Assembly (NCBI GenBank): GCA_037127255.1
Contig: JBANSL010000006.1
Location: 87,840,107 to 87,904,106, forward strand
Direction of reading: 5' to 3'
DNA: 64,000 nt
DNA from: Persicaria tinctoria
Lineage: Eukaryota > Streptophyta > Magnoliopsida > Caryophyllales > Polygonaceae
Part shown: positions 1 to 8,500 of the stretch, piece by piece
How positions within the stretch are numbered: the stretch's first letter is position 1
How the letters are laid out: every line of letters begins with the position of its first letter
Notes under the pieces: generated by a model
What the model saw: only the letters and a program-made list of their open reading frames with translations
The model's database searches: none
What the model was told of the DNA's origin: nothing
Translations under genes and position numbers: made by a program

Positions 1-720
1 GTCACAAAAGCAACGATTCAGCAGTTCTCAAGCACATATTCCGCCCAACAAACATCAATAGAGTATGAACAATTCAAAAGTTAACAAAACTACATATCAA
101 ATTCAATAAAATCTCCGCAATCCAACCCTACAAAAATTGAAATTGAAATGGATACCTATTCTTACTGGACCGAAACTGACATAGAGTCGCAGCTAGGTTG
201 AAATTGAAATGTATGCCAAATTCGACACTAAGTCGGGAGTAGCAGCAGAGATGACGGAGTTGGACTAGGGTGTAGTTGAATGTTGCTGGCGGCAGTAGAT
301 CCGAGAGGGAGTGGTGGTGCTACGCTGGTGGAGTGGTGGGGTGGCTGTTGGCATGACGCAGGCGACGAGGGTGGCGCGGAAAGGCGATGCAGTGGGTGAA
401 GATGACTGCCGGCGGTGGAGGTGCGGGTTGAGAAACACCGACTTAGGGTTCCGGCCAAGAGATGGGCGAAGAGTGGAGAGGCGATGTAGTAGTGGCTGCT
501 GGCGACTAGCGGAATCGGAGACGGTGGATGCGGGTGGGCGTTGGTGGTCCGGCGAAGAAGGTCTCCAGCGGCGCGTTTGAGATGGGCAGAGAGAAGGGAA
601 ATAACGAGGGAGACGGGAAGAGGGCTTTTTTGTTTTTAAAGTTTTTTTTATACGAAAATTAAAAAAAATAAAGTATAATATAATCCTAACTAAAAATAAA
701 AAAGAAACATACCTTGATTT
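1..720. other. No supportable gene; GC-rich then AT-rich stretch inside element A
   Basis: No convincing coding region is visible. Positions about 240-600 are GC-rich. Read on the minus strand they resemble a plant 5' leader, rich in CCG, CCA and TCC triplets. Positions about 620-715 are strongly AT-rich with long T and A runs. Open frames at 228-458 (minus) and 311-580 (plus) are low-complexity and give no recognisable protein. The stretch lies directly downstream of the gag-like ORF in element A's orientation, so it may be non-coding interior or a captured host fragment. Confidence 0.4.
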
Positions 721-1551
721 CTACCCAACCTCTCTAAGATCGGACATTGTTAATGCCCTCAGCAATTTGTCAAACTCTTGTGCACACATATCAAATAAGC
801 ATATATAATATAATGATAAACTGAAATTATATACCATAGAAGTTAAAATCTTTTTCAATTTATCAAGACTCTTTACCGAGGGAATGTGATACCACCAACA
901 CATTTTCGCCAGTAGCTTCTCAAAGTAATGCTCCCAAGGGTCTGTATATTCACCAAAATTCACAAAAGTGTAAGAAATATCAATACCTTCTTCGGGAGCC
1001 ACAGAAATCGGTTCGGTAAATAATTCCTTGATAGGCAAGTTAGGGATGATTTCTTCCGATGAAATAGGAGCCAAAAAACATTGATCCTCATGCGTGCACT
1101 CATGAGACTCCATGTCAGGGAGCATCGGGCTCTCATCGATCAAACCATCATTGTTTGTGTCTTGGCTTTCATCAACTTCAGGAATAAAGCATTGCTCTAC
1201 TACCAACTCACTCACCGGTTGATTAAGTTGGTTCAATTGTTCCTCAATTCGCTCCATCCTATTAAGCACCTGCTCCAACATAACCTGGCGTTTGAAAGCT
1301 TCTTCCTGCTTCATCTGGTGACCCATGTACCAGAAAAACTCCCACATCTCTGATAAATTAAAACTCGCAAAGCCTCCGTTACTCATAGACTCAACAAGTT
1401 CTTTGGTCTCAGGAGTCATTCCCTCAAGTACACAAACAACCATATCTTGCAAACTATCTTGGTAACCCTGTGGATAACGGTCGTCCAATAAATTATGCAC
1501 TCTTGTGAAATAATGGTGAAAATTTTCTCCTTGACACTGCATTAATCTCAT
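721..1551 (-). CDS. Truncated gag-like protein of a Ty3/gypsy retrotransposon
   Basis: This open frame of 276 residues resembles the second half of the plant retrotransposon gag domain. Around residues 8-75 it reads as a tyrosine/phenylalanine-containing helix, then a segment ending in EGMTPETKELVESM, then a Gly/Phe stretch, an acidic helix with MWEFF, and a KQEE turn. This matches the order in Athila/Tat-like gag, where 'GLTPETR..VD..AGG..' precedes an 'EAWE' helix. Residues about 90-112 form a short heptad-like segment (MERIEEQLNQLNQ). The rest is acidic and unrecognised; no zinc knuckle is visible. The ATG lies only 110 bp from the primer-binding site, too close for the usual N-terminal half of gag, so that half appears deleted. 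Gag normally packages retrotransposon RNA in cytoplasmic particles; this copy is probably not functional alone. The family assignment is from pattern memory. Confidence 0.55.
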   Translation of the reverse strand: MRLMQCQGENFHHYFTRVHNLLDDRYPQGYQDSLQDMVVCVLEGMTPETKELVESMSNGGFASFNLSEMWEFFWYMGHQMKQEEAFKRQVMLEQVLNRMERIEEQLNQLNQPVSELVVEQCFIPEVDESQDTNNDGLIDESPMLPDMESHECTHEDQCFLAPISSEEIIPNLPIKELFTEPISVAPEEGIDISYTFVNFGEYTDPWEHYFEKLLAKMCWWYHIPSVKSLDKLKKILTSMVYNFSLSLYYICLFDMCAQEFDKLLRALTMSDLREVG

Positions 1552-1660
1552 CTTAAAATGTTAGTAATAAGGGTGCCGTGAACCGTAAGATAGGTTTACA
1601 ACAAAGTTAAGTTATATACAATAATTGGCAAACACACAAAACAAAGAAATAAACTTTATT

Positions 1661-1677
1661 CCCCAGCAACGGCGCCA
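1661..1677 (-). other. Primer-binding site of element A
   Basis: On the minus strand this reads TGGCGCCGTTGCTGGGG, 3 bp inside the LTR end at 1681. It closely matches the TGGCGCCGTTGCCGGGG form that plant Ty3/gypsy elements use to anneal a host tRNA (commonly given as tRNA-Asp) for minus-strand DNA synthesis. Its position next to an LTR end that carries a matching inverted terminus fixes both element polarity and the LTR boundary. Confidence 0.8.
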
Positions 1678-1680
1678 ATT

Positions 1681-2309
1681 TGATGAGCGATTTTTAGTCG
1701 CGTAAACCGTATCAAACTAAATTCGAACCTACCTAACTAATGTAGTGTGGTAAGCACGAGTCGATGCCACAGAGAATCAAGTTATTCCTAAGTTAAGTTT
1801 ATTTACCAATTAGTATGAAACGGGGGGGGGGGGGGGTTGAGTGGTGAAAATAAGAAAGAAAATAAAGTAAACTATAAACAAATTTATGGAGATAACGATT
1901 AATAAGATAGTTTCACCTACAATAATCCACTTTATTTGGTTTAATTGATATTGCAACTTCTTCTTGTCCTTTTAGGTTTCCTATGAATGCCCTTGTCCCA
2001 ACCTAATATAGTTACTAGTCCAATAAGTCCTAGAAACCCTTATCAATCGAACAGTCCCTAAAGAAGGATTTAACCCAATTGATAGCCTTAAGTTCAGAGA
2101 TTAACCAAGGTATTTGCAGTCCCTAAAGAGGGATTTAACAACACATCCAACTTTCTACCCATCCAATTAGTTCAATCAGCCCTAAAGGGATAAAACATGG
2201 GGGTAGACTCCGAAAACTAAATAATACAAATTAACTATAAAACATGTAAAATTTCTCTAAATTAATGTGCAAATCTATAATTAAAACATGACTAAAATAG
2301 ACGCTATCA
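1681..2309 (-). repeat. 5' LTR of element A (629 bp)
   Basis: The segment is bounded by TG and CA, with a near-perfect inverted terminus (TGATGAGCG against the complement of CGCTATCA, TGATAGCG). The primer-binding site sits just outside its left boundary, so on the minus strand this is the upstream LTR. Inside are a 15-base G run (1822-1836) and two related copies of a short motif beginning CAGTCCCTAAAG (2051-2073 and 2118-2140). I saw no clear TATA box on the minus strand. The predicted 5-bp target duplication next to its right end is ATTAG (2310-2314); the partner copy would be off the left of the window. Confidence 0.75.
1822..1836 (+). repeat. Homopolymer run of 15 G
   Basis: An uninterrupted run of fifteen G residues lies in element A's LTR, giving a 15-base C run on the transcribed minus strand. 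Such runs are length-unstable and often misread, so the exact count should be treated with caution. Confidence 0.9.
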
Positions 2310-3331
2310 ATTAGATATAGATATAGTTTTCTTTCCTAGATTAGCTTGGAATGAAGGCTATAAATAAAGCCTTAGGGGCTGAGCTTTAGGACATCTTACA
2401 ACACACCATTCGAGTAGAAGAGCAAGTAGGAGAGAGCTTAGGCCGATTGGAGAGGAGTTTGGCGAGAGCGGATTTGGCTCCGATTGGTTGTAAGTTTTAT
2501 TTAGTTGATTTAATGCAAAGTTATTTCCCTTTATTATTGATGAGTTTCTTGATGATGAAGAGCGAGTAGCCATGTGAGATGATGCGGTAAAGGTTTGAGC
2601 TTTTTATGCAATTCGTCTTCTATCCCTGAGCATGATTCTTTTGCGAAGGTTGAAGGTGATGATTGTTTGTGTTATTGAAATGAAAGTGATGTTAATACAA
2701 CTTGGATTAATTATGTGAAAAAGGGTTAGTAATAATTAGGGTTTATGTGAAAGCCTCTATATTCGTATTTGTTAATAACGAAAGTTATTTGACGAAAAGC
2801 ATGATCTTTTCTGCCTTTATGTGTTATTTTTCATGGTTATCGTTGTAGTGTTGAAACCCTGATCCTGGAAGTCTTTTAGTTTATTGATTTATTTCATCGA
2901 AAATCGTGTTCTGTGTTGCGAAAAGTTGTAAATTTAGTTTCTGTTGTTACTCGATTTCGAGAAGGTTTGGTCGACATCGAGGACTTTTGTCGATGTCGAG
3001 TTGATTTGTCGAGCTTGAGTTGAGTTTGCTTGGTTTTACTTTCTGTTAGTCGATTCCGTGCACTGTTGGTCGATTTTGCTTAGTCGATATCGAGGAACAG
3101 TGGTCAATATCGACCAGTTTTCTGTGCTTTGCTTTCTTTTATGCTTCTCTGTTATTTCTGTTTGTCTATGAGATTTGCTGCTACCTGAGATCCACTGACA
3201 CGCTTCCTCGAGGATCGATCCTGACTTTCCGCTGCTACATAAGGAGGAGGTCTTGTAATCATTTGCGTGGGCACGAATCTGGTTTGATTTATATTTTATT
3301 ATATTTTAAACTCGATTTTCTCCCTACAACA
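2310..3331 (+). repeat. 5' LTR of element B, 5'-truncated by insertion of element A
   Basis: This matches the last about 1.03 kb of the 3' LTR (5158-6192). The first about 790 bp of the LTR is missing because element A lies immediately to the left. It contains a TATA box (2359-2366) and CGATATCGAG-like motifs at about 2950-3115. Compared with the 3' copy it lacks 38 bp between two GTAG tetramers near 2567 (retained at about 5413-5454) and keeps about 28 bp near 3245-3285 that the 3' copy lacks. The first difference looks like a microhomology-mediated deletion. Confidence 0.8.
2359..2366 (+). promoter_or_regulatory. TATA box in 5' LTR of element B
   Basis: TATAAATA lies in a context conserved in the 3' LTR (5207-5214). 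A transcription start about 30 bp downstream would mark the U3/R border of the LTR. Assigned from motif and conservation between LTRs only. Confidence 0.55.
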
Positions 3332-4367
3332 AAATTGGTGCCTTTGCCGGGGAAGCAATCATTTCCTCCCTACAACAAAATTGGATTCATTAGAGATATA
3401 GCATGAAATTGCCTAATAAAGGGAAGTCACAATAAAGTGCATTATTTTCTTGAAAACCATAAAAGGAGGAAAATTTTGATGTTGCTTTTGACATGTTGCA
3501 TGATGAGAGGATGGAGGACTTTATATTTCCATATAATGCTCATTTATTTATATTCCTTAGCCATACCTATGCTTATACATCACAAAAGCCATATTGAGCC
3601 TTATTTCATATAATTGCTCCATATAATCTAAATATTGTCCATTCTTTACCTTATTTCCATCCGGGGATTATGTTGAGAATGATGTTACATTATGGAGATT
3701 ATTATATGGTTTGTGTTGTTATTATCATTATTGGAGTTTGGCAGGAAATTGAAAAAATATATGGAAAATTTAATAAGTGAAAGAAAATCCGATCACCTCA
3801 GGAGATAAAGGTAGATCGACCCTGCTCGCTGAGATAATAGTTTGGCGAGATGGGACACAGAAGTGAGGAGTCCAAAGCACTAAGTATCCGGGGCCATTCA
3901 TGACAACCATGTTTGCGACTCGCGAGAAGGCATTGCTGAGGTTAGAGAGGTAAAAGCATTTTTATTGAGAAAAAGCATTATGAAAGGTGATGATTCTTAT
4001 GAAGAAGGAATGTGGTATGAAAATTTGGAAAGTACTCAATTTCCCCGGATTATTAGCACCACATTGCCAAAATTTGCCCACCTTTACCCTTTTACCAAAT
4101 CTACCCCTTATTGAGCTTAAATTAAAGTCCTCTTGATTATTAATGCTTTATCACATAAATTGTTTTTGCATAAACCTCCTTTTGTGAGTAGATGTTGCTT
4201 TTTATTGCACATGCATGGATTTGTGGCACAAGTACCTTTTCGATGATGGTAATTGATTGCAGGGTCATATGGTAATGAATCTAAGATGTTGAGAGTTTTT
4301 GATTTGTTCCCCTGTATGACAATTAAAAGTATTACTTGAGGACAAGCAATCTTAATTATGGGGTTTT
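3332..4367 (+). other. Non-coding interior of element B
   Basis: About 1.04 kb lies between the LTRs. It starts with the primer-binding site, continues as AT-rich DNA with stops in all frames, and ends with the TTGAGGACAAGCA motif and a GGGG tract just before the 3' LTR. I found no gag, protease, reverse transcriptase or integrase signature. A partial repeat of the LTR end (TTTCCTCCCTACAACA at about 3361) occurs just after the primer site, suggesting slippage during reverse transcription. Such a short non-coding interior between long LTRs is LARD/TRIM-like. Confidence 0.65.
3336..3353 (+). other. Primer-binding site of element B
   Basis: TGGTGCCTTTGCCGGGGA sits 4 bp after the LTR end at 3331. 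It resembles the plant TGGCGCCGTTGCCGGGGA primer site with two substitutions, so a similar tRNA primer is likely. Its place fixes element B as plus-strand. Confidence 0.7.
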
Positions 4368-4615
4368 TGATGTGAGCCTAATTTGCCATGTTTTATAGTT
4401 ATTTTTATATCGATTTCTGCATGCAATAGTACATAATCTATGTAGTTTTTGCTTATTTGCAAAATTATGGAATCTACACCAGTTTCTGTTTAATTTCGCA
4501 GAAATCGAAGCAATTTACAGCAGTTCTGAGAAAAGGAGAAAAGCTCAAAGTCAACTATAGAAGTCCGAGGTCAAGGAGCAGCAGAACCAGGACAAATCGA
4601 GCTGGAAGAAAGGAA

Positions 4616-4978
4616 AAATCGACTTGACACCACTTGGTCGATATCGAGCACCCTTAGTCAATATCGAGTACAAGAAGTCGATTTCCACCAGAGTTAGCCA
4701 GAATCGAGTAGAGCTGAGAGACTTGGTCGATATCGAGTTGTTTTACTGTATATCGAGTAACCTGAAATCGAGTAAAGACCCCGGCATCGAGTCAAGAAGC
4801 TGGGAGAAGAAGATGCAAGTCGATATCGAGGAAATCTAATCGATATCGAGTAAGCACTTAGTCGATTTTCACTTTCTAGAGTCGAGATCGATGAAGAAGA
4901 CTGAAGACGGAGGAAAGTTAGCCGATATCGAGGAAACTACTCGATATCGAGTTGACCCCCAATGGCCGACGTCGAGTA
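4616..4978 (+). repeat. Cluster of CGATATCGAG-type palindromic motifs in LTR B
   Basis: About fifteen exact or degenerate copies of the self-complementary core TCGATATCGA, usually extended to CGATATCGAG, occur in about 360 bp at irregular spacing. A second, looser cluster lies at 5836-6002 and in the 5' LTR at 2950-3115. Irregular spacing argues against a simple tandem repeat and fits a multi-site protein-binding region or a decayed repeat. No known factor is assigned. Confidence 0.7.
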
Positions 4979-5206
4979 ATCCGAGCCTTGTTAAGATTCT
5001 ATCCCGAATCTGATCGAGATATTTTTGAGATCATATTCCATCAGGATCTATTAAGTGCTATCAAGAGGAGAAGATATTTACCTACTTTAGATATAATTCA
5101 TTTTGGATTTATTCATTTATTTCCGTATTTTAAATCTTTAGATAGAAGATAGATAGAATTAGATATAGATATAGTTTTCTTTCCTAGATTAGCTTGGAAT
5201 AAAGGC

Positions 5207-5214
5207 TATAAATA
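5207..5214 (+). promoter_or_regulatory. TATA box in 3' LTR of element B
   Basis: TATAAATA in the same context as the 5' LTR copy. As part of a 3' LTR it could drive read-through transcription into the DNA to the right. Motif evidence only. Confidence 0.5.
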
Positions 5215-6192
5215 AAGCCTTAGGGGCTGAGCTTTAGGACATCTTACAACACACCATTCGAGTAGAAGAACAAGTAGGAGAGAGCTTAGGCCGATTGGAG
5301 AGGAGTTTGGCGAGAGCGGATTTGGCTCCGATTGGTTGTAAGTTTCATTTAGTTGATTTAATGCAAAGTTATTTCCTTTCATTATTGATGAGTTTCTTGA
5401 TGACGAAGAGCGAGTAGTCCACCCACTTCTAGGGTCGGGGTGTGCCCGACGGTAGCCATGTGAGATGATGCGGTAAAGGTTTGAGCTTTTTATGCAATTC
5501 GTCTTCTATCTCTGAGCATGATTCTTTTGCAAAACTTGAAGGTGATCATTGTTTGTGTTATTGAAGCGAAAGTGATCTTAATACAACTTGGATTAATTAT
5601 GTGAAAAAGGGTTAGTAACAATTAGTGTTTATGCGAAAGCCTCTATATTCCTATTTGTTAATAACGAAAGTTATTTGATGAAAAGCATGATCTTTTATGC
5701 CTTTATGTGTTATTTTGCATGGTTATCGTTGAGGTGTTGAAACCCTGATCTTGGAAGTCTTTTAGTGTACTGATTTATTTCATCGAAAATCGTGTTATGT
5801 GTTGCGAAAAGTTGCAATTTTAGTTTCTGTTGTTACTCGATTTCGAGAAGGTTTGGTCGTTATCGAGGACTTTTGTCGATGTCGAGTTGATTTGTCGAGG
5901 TCAAATTGAGTTTGCTTGGTTTTACTTTCTGTTAGTCGATTCCGTGCACTATTGGTCGATTTTGCTTAGTCGATATCGAGGAACAGTGGTCGATATCGAC
6001 CAGTTTTCTGTGCTTTGCTTTCTTTTCTGCTTTTCTCTGATATTTCAGTCTGTCTGTGAGATTTGCTGCTACCTGAGATCCGCTGACACGCTTCCTCGAG
6101 GATCGATCTTGACTTCCCGCTGCTACATCAGGAGTAGGTCTGGTTTGATTTATATTTTATTATATTTTAAACTCGATTTCCTCCTTACAACA

Positions 6193-6475
6193 ATATGTAC
6201 ATGACTGATTTATTAATATGATATGGATATCATCTTAGATTTTTATAAAGATGTTGTTGTTAGCAATATATATCAATTTATATTAACATTGTTATGTAAA
6301 AATATATGTTACACATTGATTTAGATTATTTAGACGATATCTATAATGATACTATCATCCGTTTTTATGCCATGATTCGATTTCATACCTATTAACACTT
6401 TTAAGCAATAATCCGATGTATTTTCATTTGATACACAACACCCTTTACTCATAAAAAAAGATTTTGCAAATGATG
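6193..6475. other. AT-rich spacer without features
   Basis: About 280 bp of AT-rich DNA lie between element B and the LTR palindrome. I see no gene, repeat or regulatory motif in it. Confidence 0.6.
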
Positions 6476-6643
6476 GGTGACTAAACAAATATTAGAAACA
6501 TCTATAAGAATATAAAAATAATAAAGTGAAGAACACCAACCGATTAGCAAAAACAAGATAATCATATTATCATAAATACCGTCCGCAGACAAATGTCCAA
6601 AGGATAACTCAAGCACGGTCACCCACGGATATAAAAGAGTAAG

Positions 6644-6739
6644 CACGTGGCGGCCATGCCCACACCCCACGAGTAGAACACGTGTCGAATGGCGAACACC
6701 ACGTGGCACAACATGCGGGACCGTCCAGGACCTATAAAA
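6644..6739 (+). promoter_or_regulatory. LTR promoter in left arm: three G-boxes and a TATA box
   Basis: CACGTG cores occur at 6644-6649, 6679-6684 and 6700-6705, followed by TATAAAA at 6733-6739; a further TATA-like motif is at about 6629. This spacing is typical of a plant U3 region. Transcription from here runs rightwards through the palindrome centre and would give a self-complementary RNA. G-box cores are known bZIP/bHLH sites; binding here is inferred. Confidence 0.55.
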
Positions 6740-7221
6740 GCTAGAAATTTCATTAGAATAAGGGACTTTTTTCGGGAGAAAGAAGGAAGAAGAGGGAGCG
6801 GACTAAGGCCAAGTGAACTTAAGTAAGAAATTGGAAGCAAGGAGAATTGGGAGAAGAAGTTATATGCGTCACAAAGAATCTATTTCGTAATAAAACCAAA
6901 GCCTTTCACTGGACTTGCTCCGCGGATATAGACCTTGTTCATCCTTAGTAAAACTTCCCATTAGAGTTAAAGGTCTATTGTTATTGATCCTCAAGATAGT
7001 CAACGACGACAGGTAAGCGAACTAATTTACCGAATTGTCCAGAAAAAACTCGATAAGGGAATAACATTTCAAACTCTTGAATCAAATTTCTTCCCGGGGC
7101 ACAGGTTGGGCCGCGTCGATTATTTCAATGCGGGTCAGGTAAGCCCGTTGGGAAGATTGATAAGCTCACCAGGTAGGTTCCCGGGTCCCATTAAAAATGG
7201 AGACCTTGTTGGATCGAGCTT

Positions 7222-7238
7222 TCCCACAGACGACGCTA
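7222..7238 (-). other. Decayed Tat-type primer-binding site at the palindrome centre
   Basis: On the minus strand this reads TAGCGTCGTCTGTGGGA, directly after the CA end of the right-arm LTR plus two bases. It differs at two positions from TGGCGCCGTCTGTGGGA, a primer site I recall as common in plant Tat-lineage Ty3/gypsy elements. Both differences fit C-to-T or G-to-A decay. It lies almost entirely in the unpaired spacer between the arms, which supports reading the arms as LTRs and not as DNA-transposon inverted repeats. Confidence 0.6.
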
Positions 7239-7726
7239 GTGAAAAAGCTCGATCCAACAAGGTCTCCATTTTTAATGGGACCCGGGAACCTACCTGGTGA
7301 GGTTATCAATCTTCCCAACGGGCTTACCTGACCCGCATTGAAATAATCGACGCGGCCCAACCTGTGCCCCGGGAAGAAATTTGATTCAAGAGTTTGAAAT
7401 GTTATTCCCTTATCGAGTTTTTTCTTGACAATTCGGTAAATTAGTTCGCTTACCTGTCGTCGTTGACTATCTTGAGGATCAATAACAATAGACCTTTAAC
7501 TCTAATGGGAAGTTTTACTAAGGATGAACAAGGTCTATATCCGCGGAGCAAGTCCAGTGAAAGGCTTTGGTTTTATTACGAAATAGATTCTTTGTGACGC
7601 ATATAACTTCTTCTCCCAATTCTCCTTGCTTCCAATTTCTTACTTAAGTTCACTTGGCCTTAGTCCGCTCCCTCTTCTTCCTTCTTTCTCCCGAAAAAAG
7701 TCCCTTATTCTAATGAAATTTCTAGC

Positions 7727-7822
7727 TTTTATAGGTCCTGGACGGTCCCGCATGTTGTGCCACGTGGTGTTCGCCATTCGACACGTGTTCTACTCGTGGG
7801 GTGTGGGCATGGCCGCCACGTG
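7727..7822 (-). promoter_or_regulatory. LTR promoter in right arm (mirror copy)
   Basis: This is the mirror image of the left-arm promoter: a TATA box at 7727-7733 on the minus strand with three CACGTG cores upstream of it (within 7761-7822). It points leftwards into the palindrome, so the two LTR promoters are convergent. Confidence 0.55.
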
Positions 7823-7990
7823 CTTACTCTTTTATATCCGCGGGTGACCGTGCTTGAGTTATCCTTTGGACATTTGTCTGCGGACGGTATTTATGATAAT
7901 ATGATTATCTTGTTTTTGCTAATCGGTTGGTGTTCTTCACTTTATTATTTTTATATTCTTACAGATGTTTCTAATATTGGTTTAGTCACA

Positions 7991-8332
7991 GCTCCTCGGG
8001 TCGAGTTGATTCCAACCAGGGATTGACGCGGATCGATAAAAATAAACATCTGTAGTTTCGTTACTGCTATAGTTTTGATTTAGGGACGGTGGGCCTTCTC
8101 TTTTCGAGTTTTGGCCCAATTTGGGTCCATCAGGCCCATTTATGCTCGGAAGTCTGAACGTCAGTAATTTCCTATAAGTTACCCCGTCCCATTTTCTTTT
8201 TTACTCCACACTTGTCTTCTTCTGCTTTTCTAGAGATTTAATCCTTATCCACCTCTTTGTTTTCCGGCGGCGGTTTTCTAGGGTTCTGGCTGTTAGCTCG
8301 AAGTTTTCAGCGGTTTTCTTCAACTCTTCAAG
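7991..8332 (+). promoter_or_regulatory. Promoter and 5' leader of the PF04195-like gene
   Basis: The stretch holds site II-type motifs: TGGGCC at 8090-8095 and GGCCCA at 8113-8118 and 8133-8138. A pyrimidine-rich leader follows, with a CTAGGGTTC motif near 8278-8286 that resembles a telo-box. These motifs are typical of TATA-less plant promoters of broadly expressed genes. The leader ends at a splice donor at 8333. No clear TATA box is seen. Assignment rests on motif grouping just upstream of a gene start. Confidence 0.5.
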
Positions 8333-8500
8333 GTATTTTTTCTTGTTCTAAGCCGTTCTTGATTTTTCTCTGTTAAGTTTTTTAACCTCTTGACGTTTAG
8401 ATCGTAAACTTGGGTGCGAATTTGTCTCTGAATGTGTTTTCGGATGAGATTTTGCTTTGTGTAAGTAAAACTTCATACGATTTTCTTCTAGTTTCTTTAG
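8333..8500 (+). other. 5'UTR intron of the PF04195-like gene
   Basis: A GT donor after CTTCAAG at 8333 and a CTTTAG acceptor at 8491-8500 bracket 168 T-rich bases. Translation would start two bases after the acceptor, at ATG 8503. The intron is predicted from splice consensus and T-richness only. Confidence 0.5.

Larger units (their letters stand above)
1..2309 (-). mobile_element. Element A: partial Ty3/gypsy-type LTR retrotransposon (right part only)
   Basis: Read on the minus strand, the order is LTR (2309 to 1681), a 3-bp gap, a primer-binding site, a short leader, a gag-like ORF, then non-coding DNA to the window edge. The LTR has matching inverted ends: TGATGAGCG on its left side and CGCTATCA on its right side in plus-strand terms. 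The element abuts position 2310, where the sequence of element B's LTR resumes, so A was inserted into B. The second LTR and any pol genes would lie left of the window. With only a truncated gag seen, A could be a non-autonomous gag-only element or simply an incomplete view. The leftward extent is an inference. Confidence 0.7.
2310..6192 (+). mobile_element. Element B: non-autonomous LTR retrotransposon with about 1.8-kb LTRs
   Basis: Sequence 2310-3331 is repeated at 5158-6192 as two direct copies, flanking about 1 kb. The left copy ends in ACAACA followed by a primer-binding site (3336-3353). The right copy is preceded by a motif typical of the end of plant Ty3/gypsy interiors (TTGAGGACAAGCA at 4336-4348, then GGGG). 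The plus-strand order is therefore 5' LTR (cut by element A), primer site, interior, 3' LTR. No gag or pol coding is present, so the element must have depended on proteins supplied elsewhere. The LTR copies differ by substitutions and at least two indels, so the insertion is not recent. Confidence 0.8.
4371..6192 (+). repeat. 3' LTR of element B (about 1.82 kb, complete)
   Basis: It starts at TGTGAGCC (or three bases earlier at TGATGTG) directly after the GGGG tract and ends in ACAACA at 6191-6192. Its last 1035 bp match 2310-3331. The first about 600 bp contain a dense cluster of CGATATCGAG-like palindromes; a TATA box is at 5207-5214. Open frames inside it (4624-4839, 4952-5152, 5830-6204) track the palindromes and have no protein character. 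Confidence 0.8.
6476..7990. mobile_element. Element C: tail-to-tail pair of LTRs forming a near-perfect palindrome
   Basis: Arms 6477-7222 and 7244-7989 are inverted copies of 746 bp. Aligning them by eye I find five mismatches and no indel (99.3 percent identity). The 21-bp spacer is 7223-7243. The right arm is a complete LTR on the minus strand: it starts TGTGAC at 7990, ends TTTTTCA at 7240, and is followed on that strand by a decayed primer-binding site. The left arm is the same LTR on the plus strand, missing its last few bases and with GG in place of TG at 6476. Each arm has TATA boxes and G-boxes. No target-site duplication is visible around the pair. Possible origins are an aberrant autointegration product, a palindromic break repair, or an assembly or sequencing fold-back artefact. 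Confidence 0.8.

Noticed and set aside
1081..1353. Plus-strand open frame opposite the gag-like ORF
   Set aside because: It is the antisense shadow of the gag-like frame and has no recognisable features.
1822..1836. G-quadruplex regulatory element at the G run
   Set aside because: A plain homopolymer in a decayed LTR; length is uncertain and nothing nearby suggests a regulatory role.
4624..6204. Open frames inside LTR B (4624-4839, 4952-5152, 5830-6204)
   Set aside because: They lie in LTR DNA, are shaped by the palindromic motifs, and are not conserved as frames in the 5' LTR copy.
6476..7990. Foldback or Mutator-type DNA transposon with long terminal inverted repeats
   Set aside because: The arms carry U3-type TATA and G-boxes, TG/CA ends and a primer-site-like centre, and no target-site duplication is seen. 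Opposed LTRs explain it better.
6449..8026. Paired open frames in the LTR palindrome (6449-6840 minus, 7626-8026 plus, 7106-7360 both strands)
   Set aside because: They are mirror copies caused by the inverted LTRs, lie over promoter and leader sequence and show no protein character.
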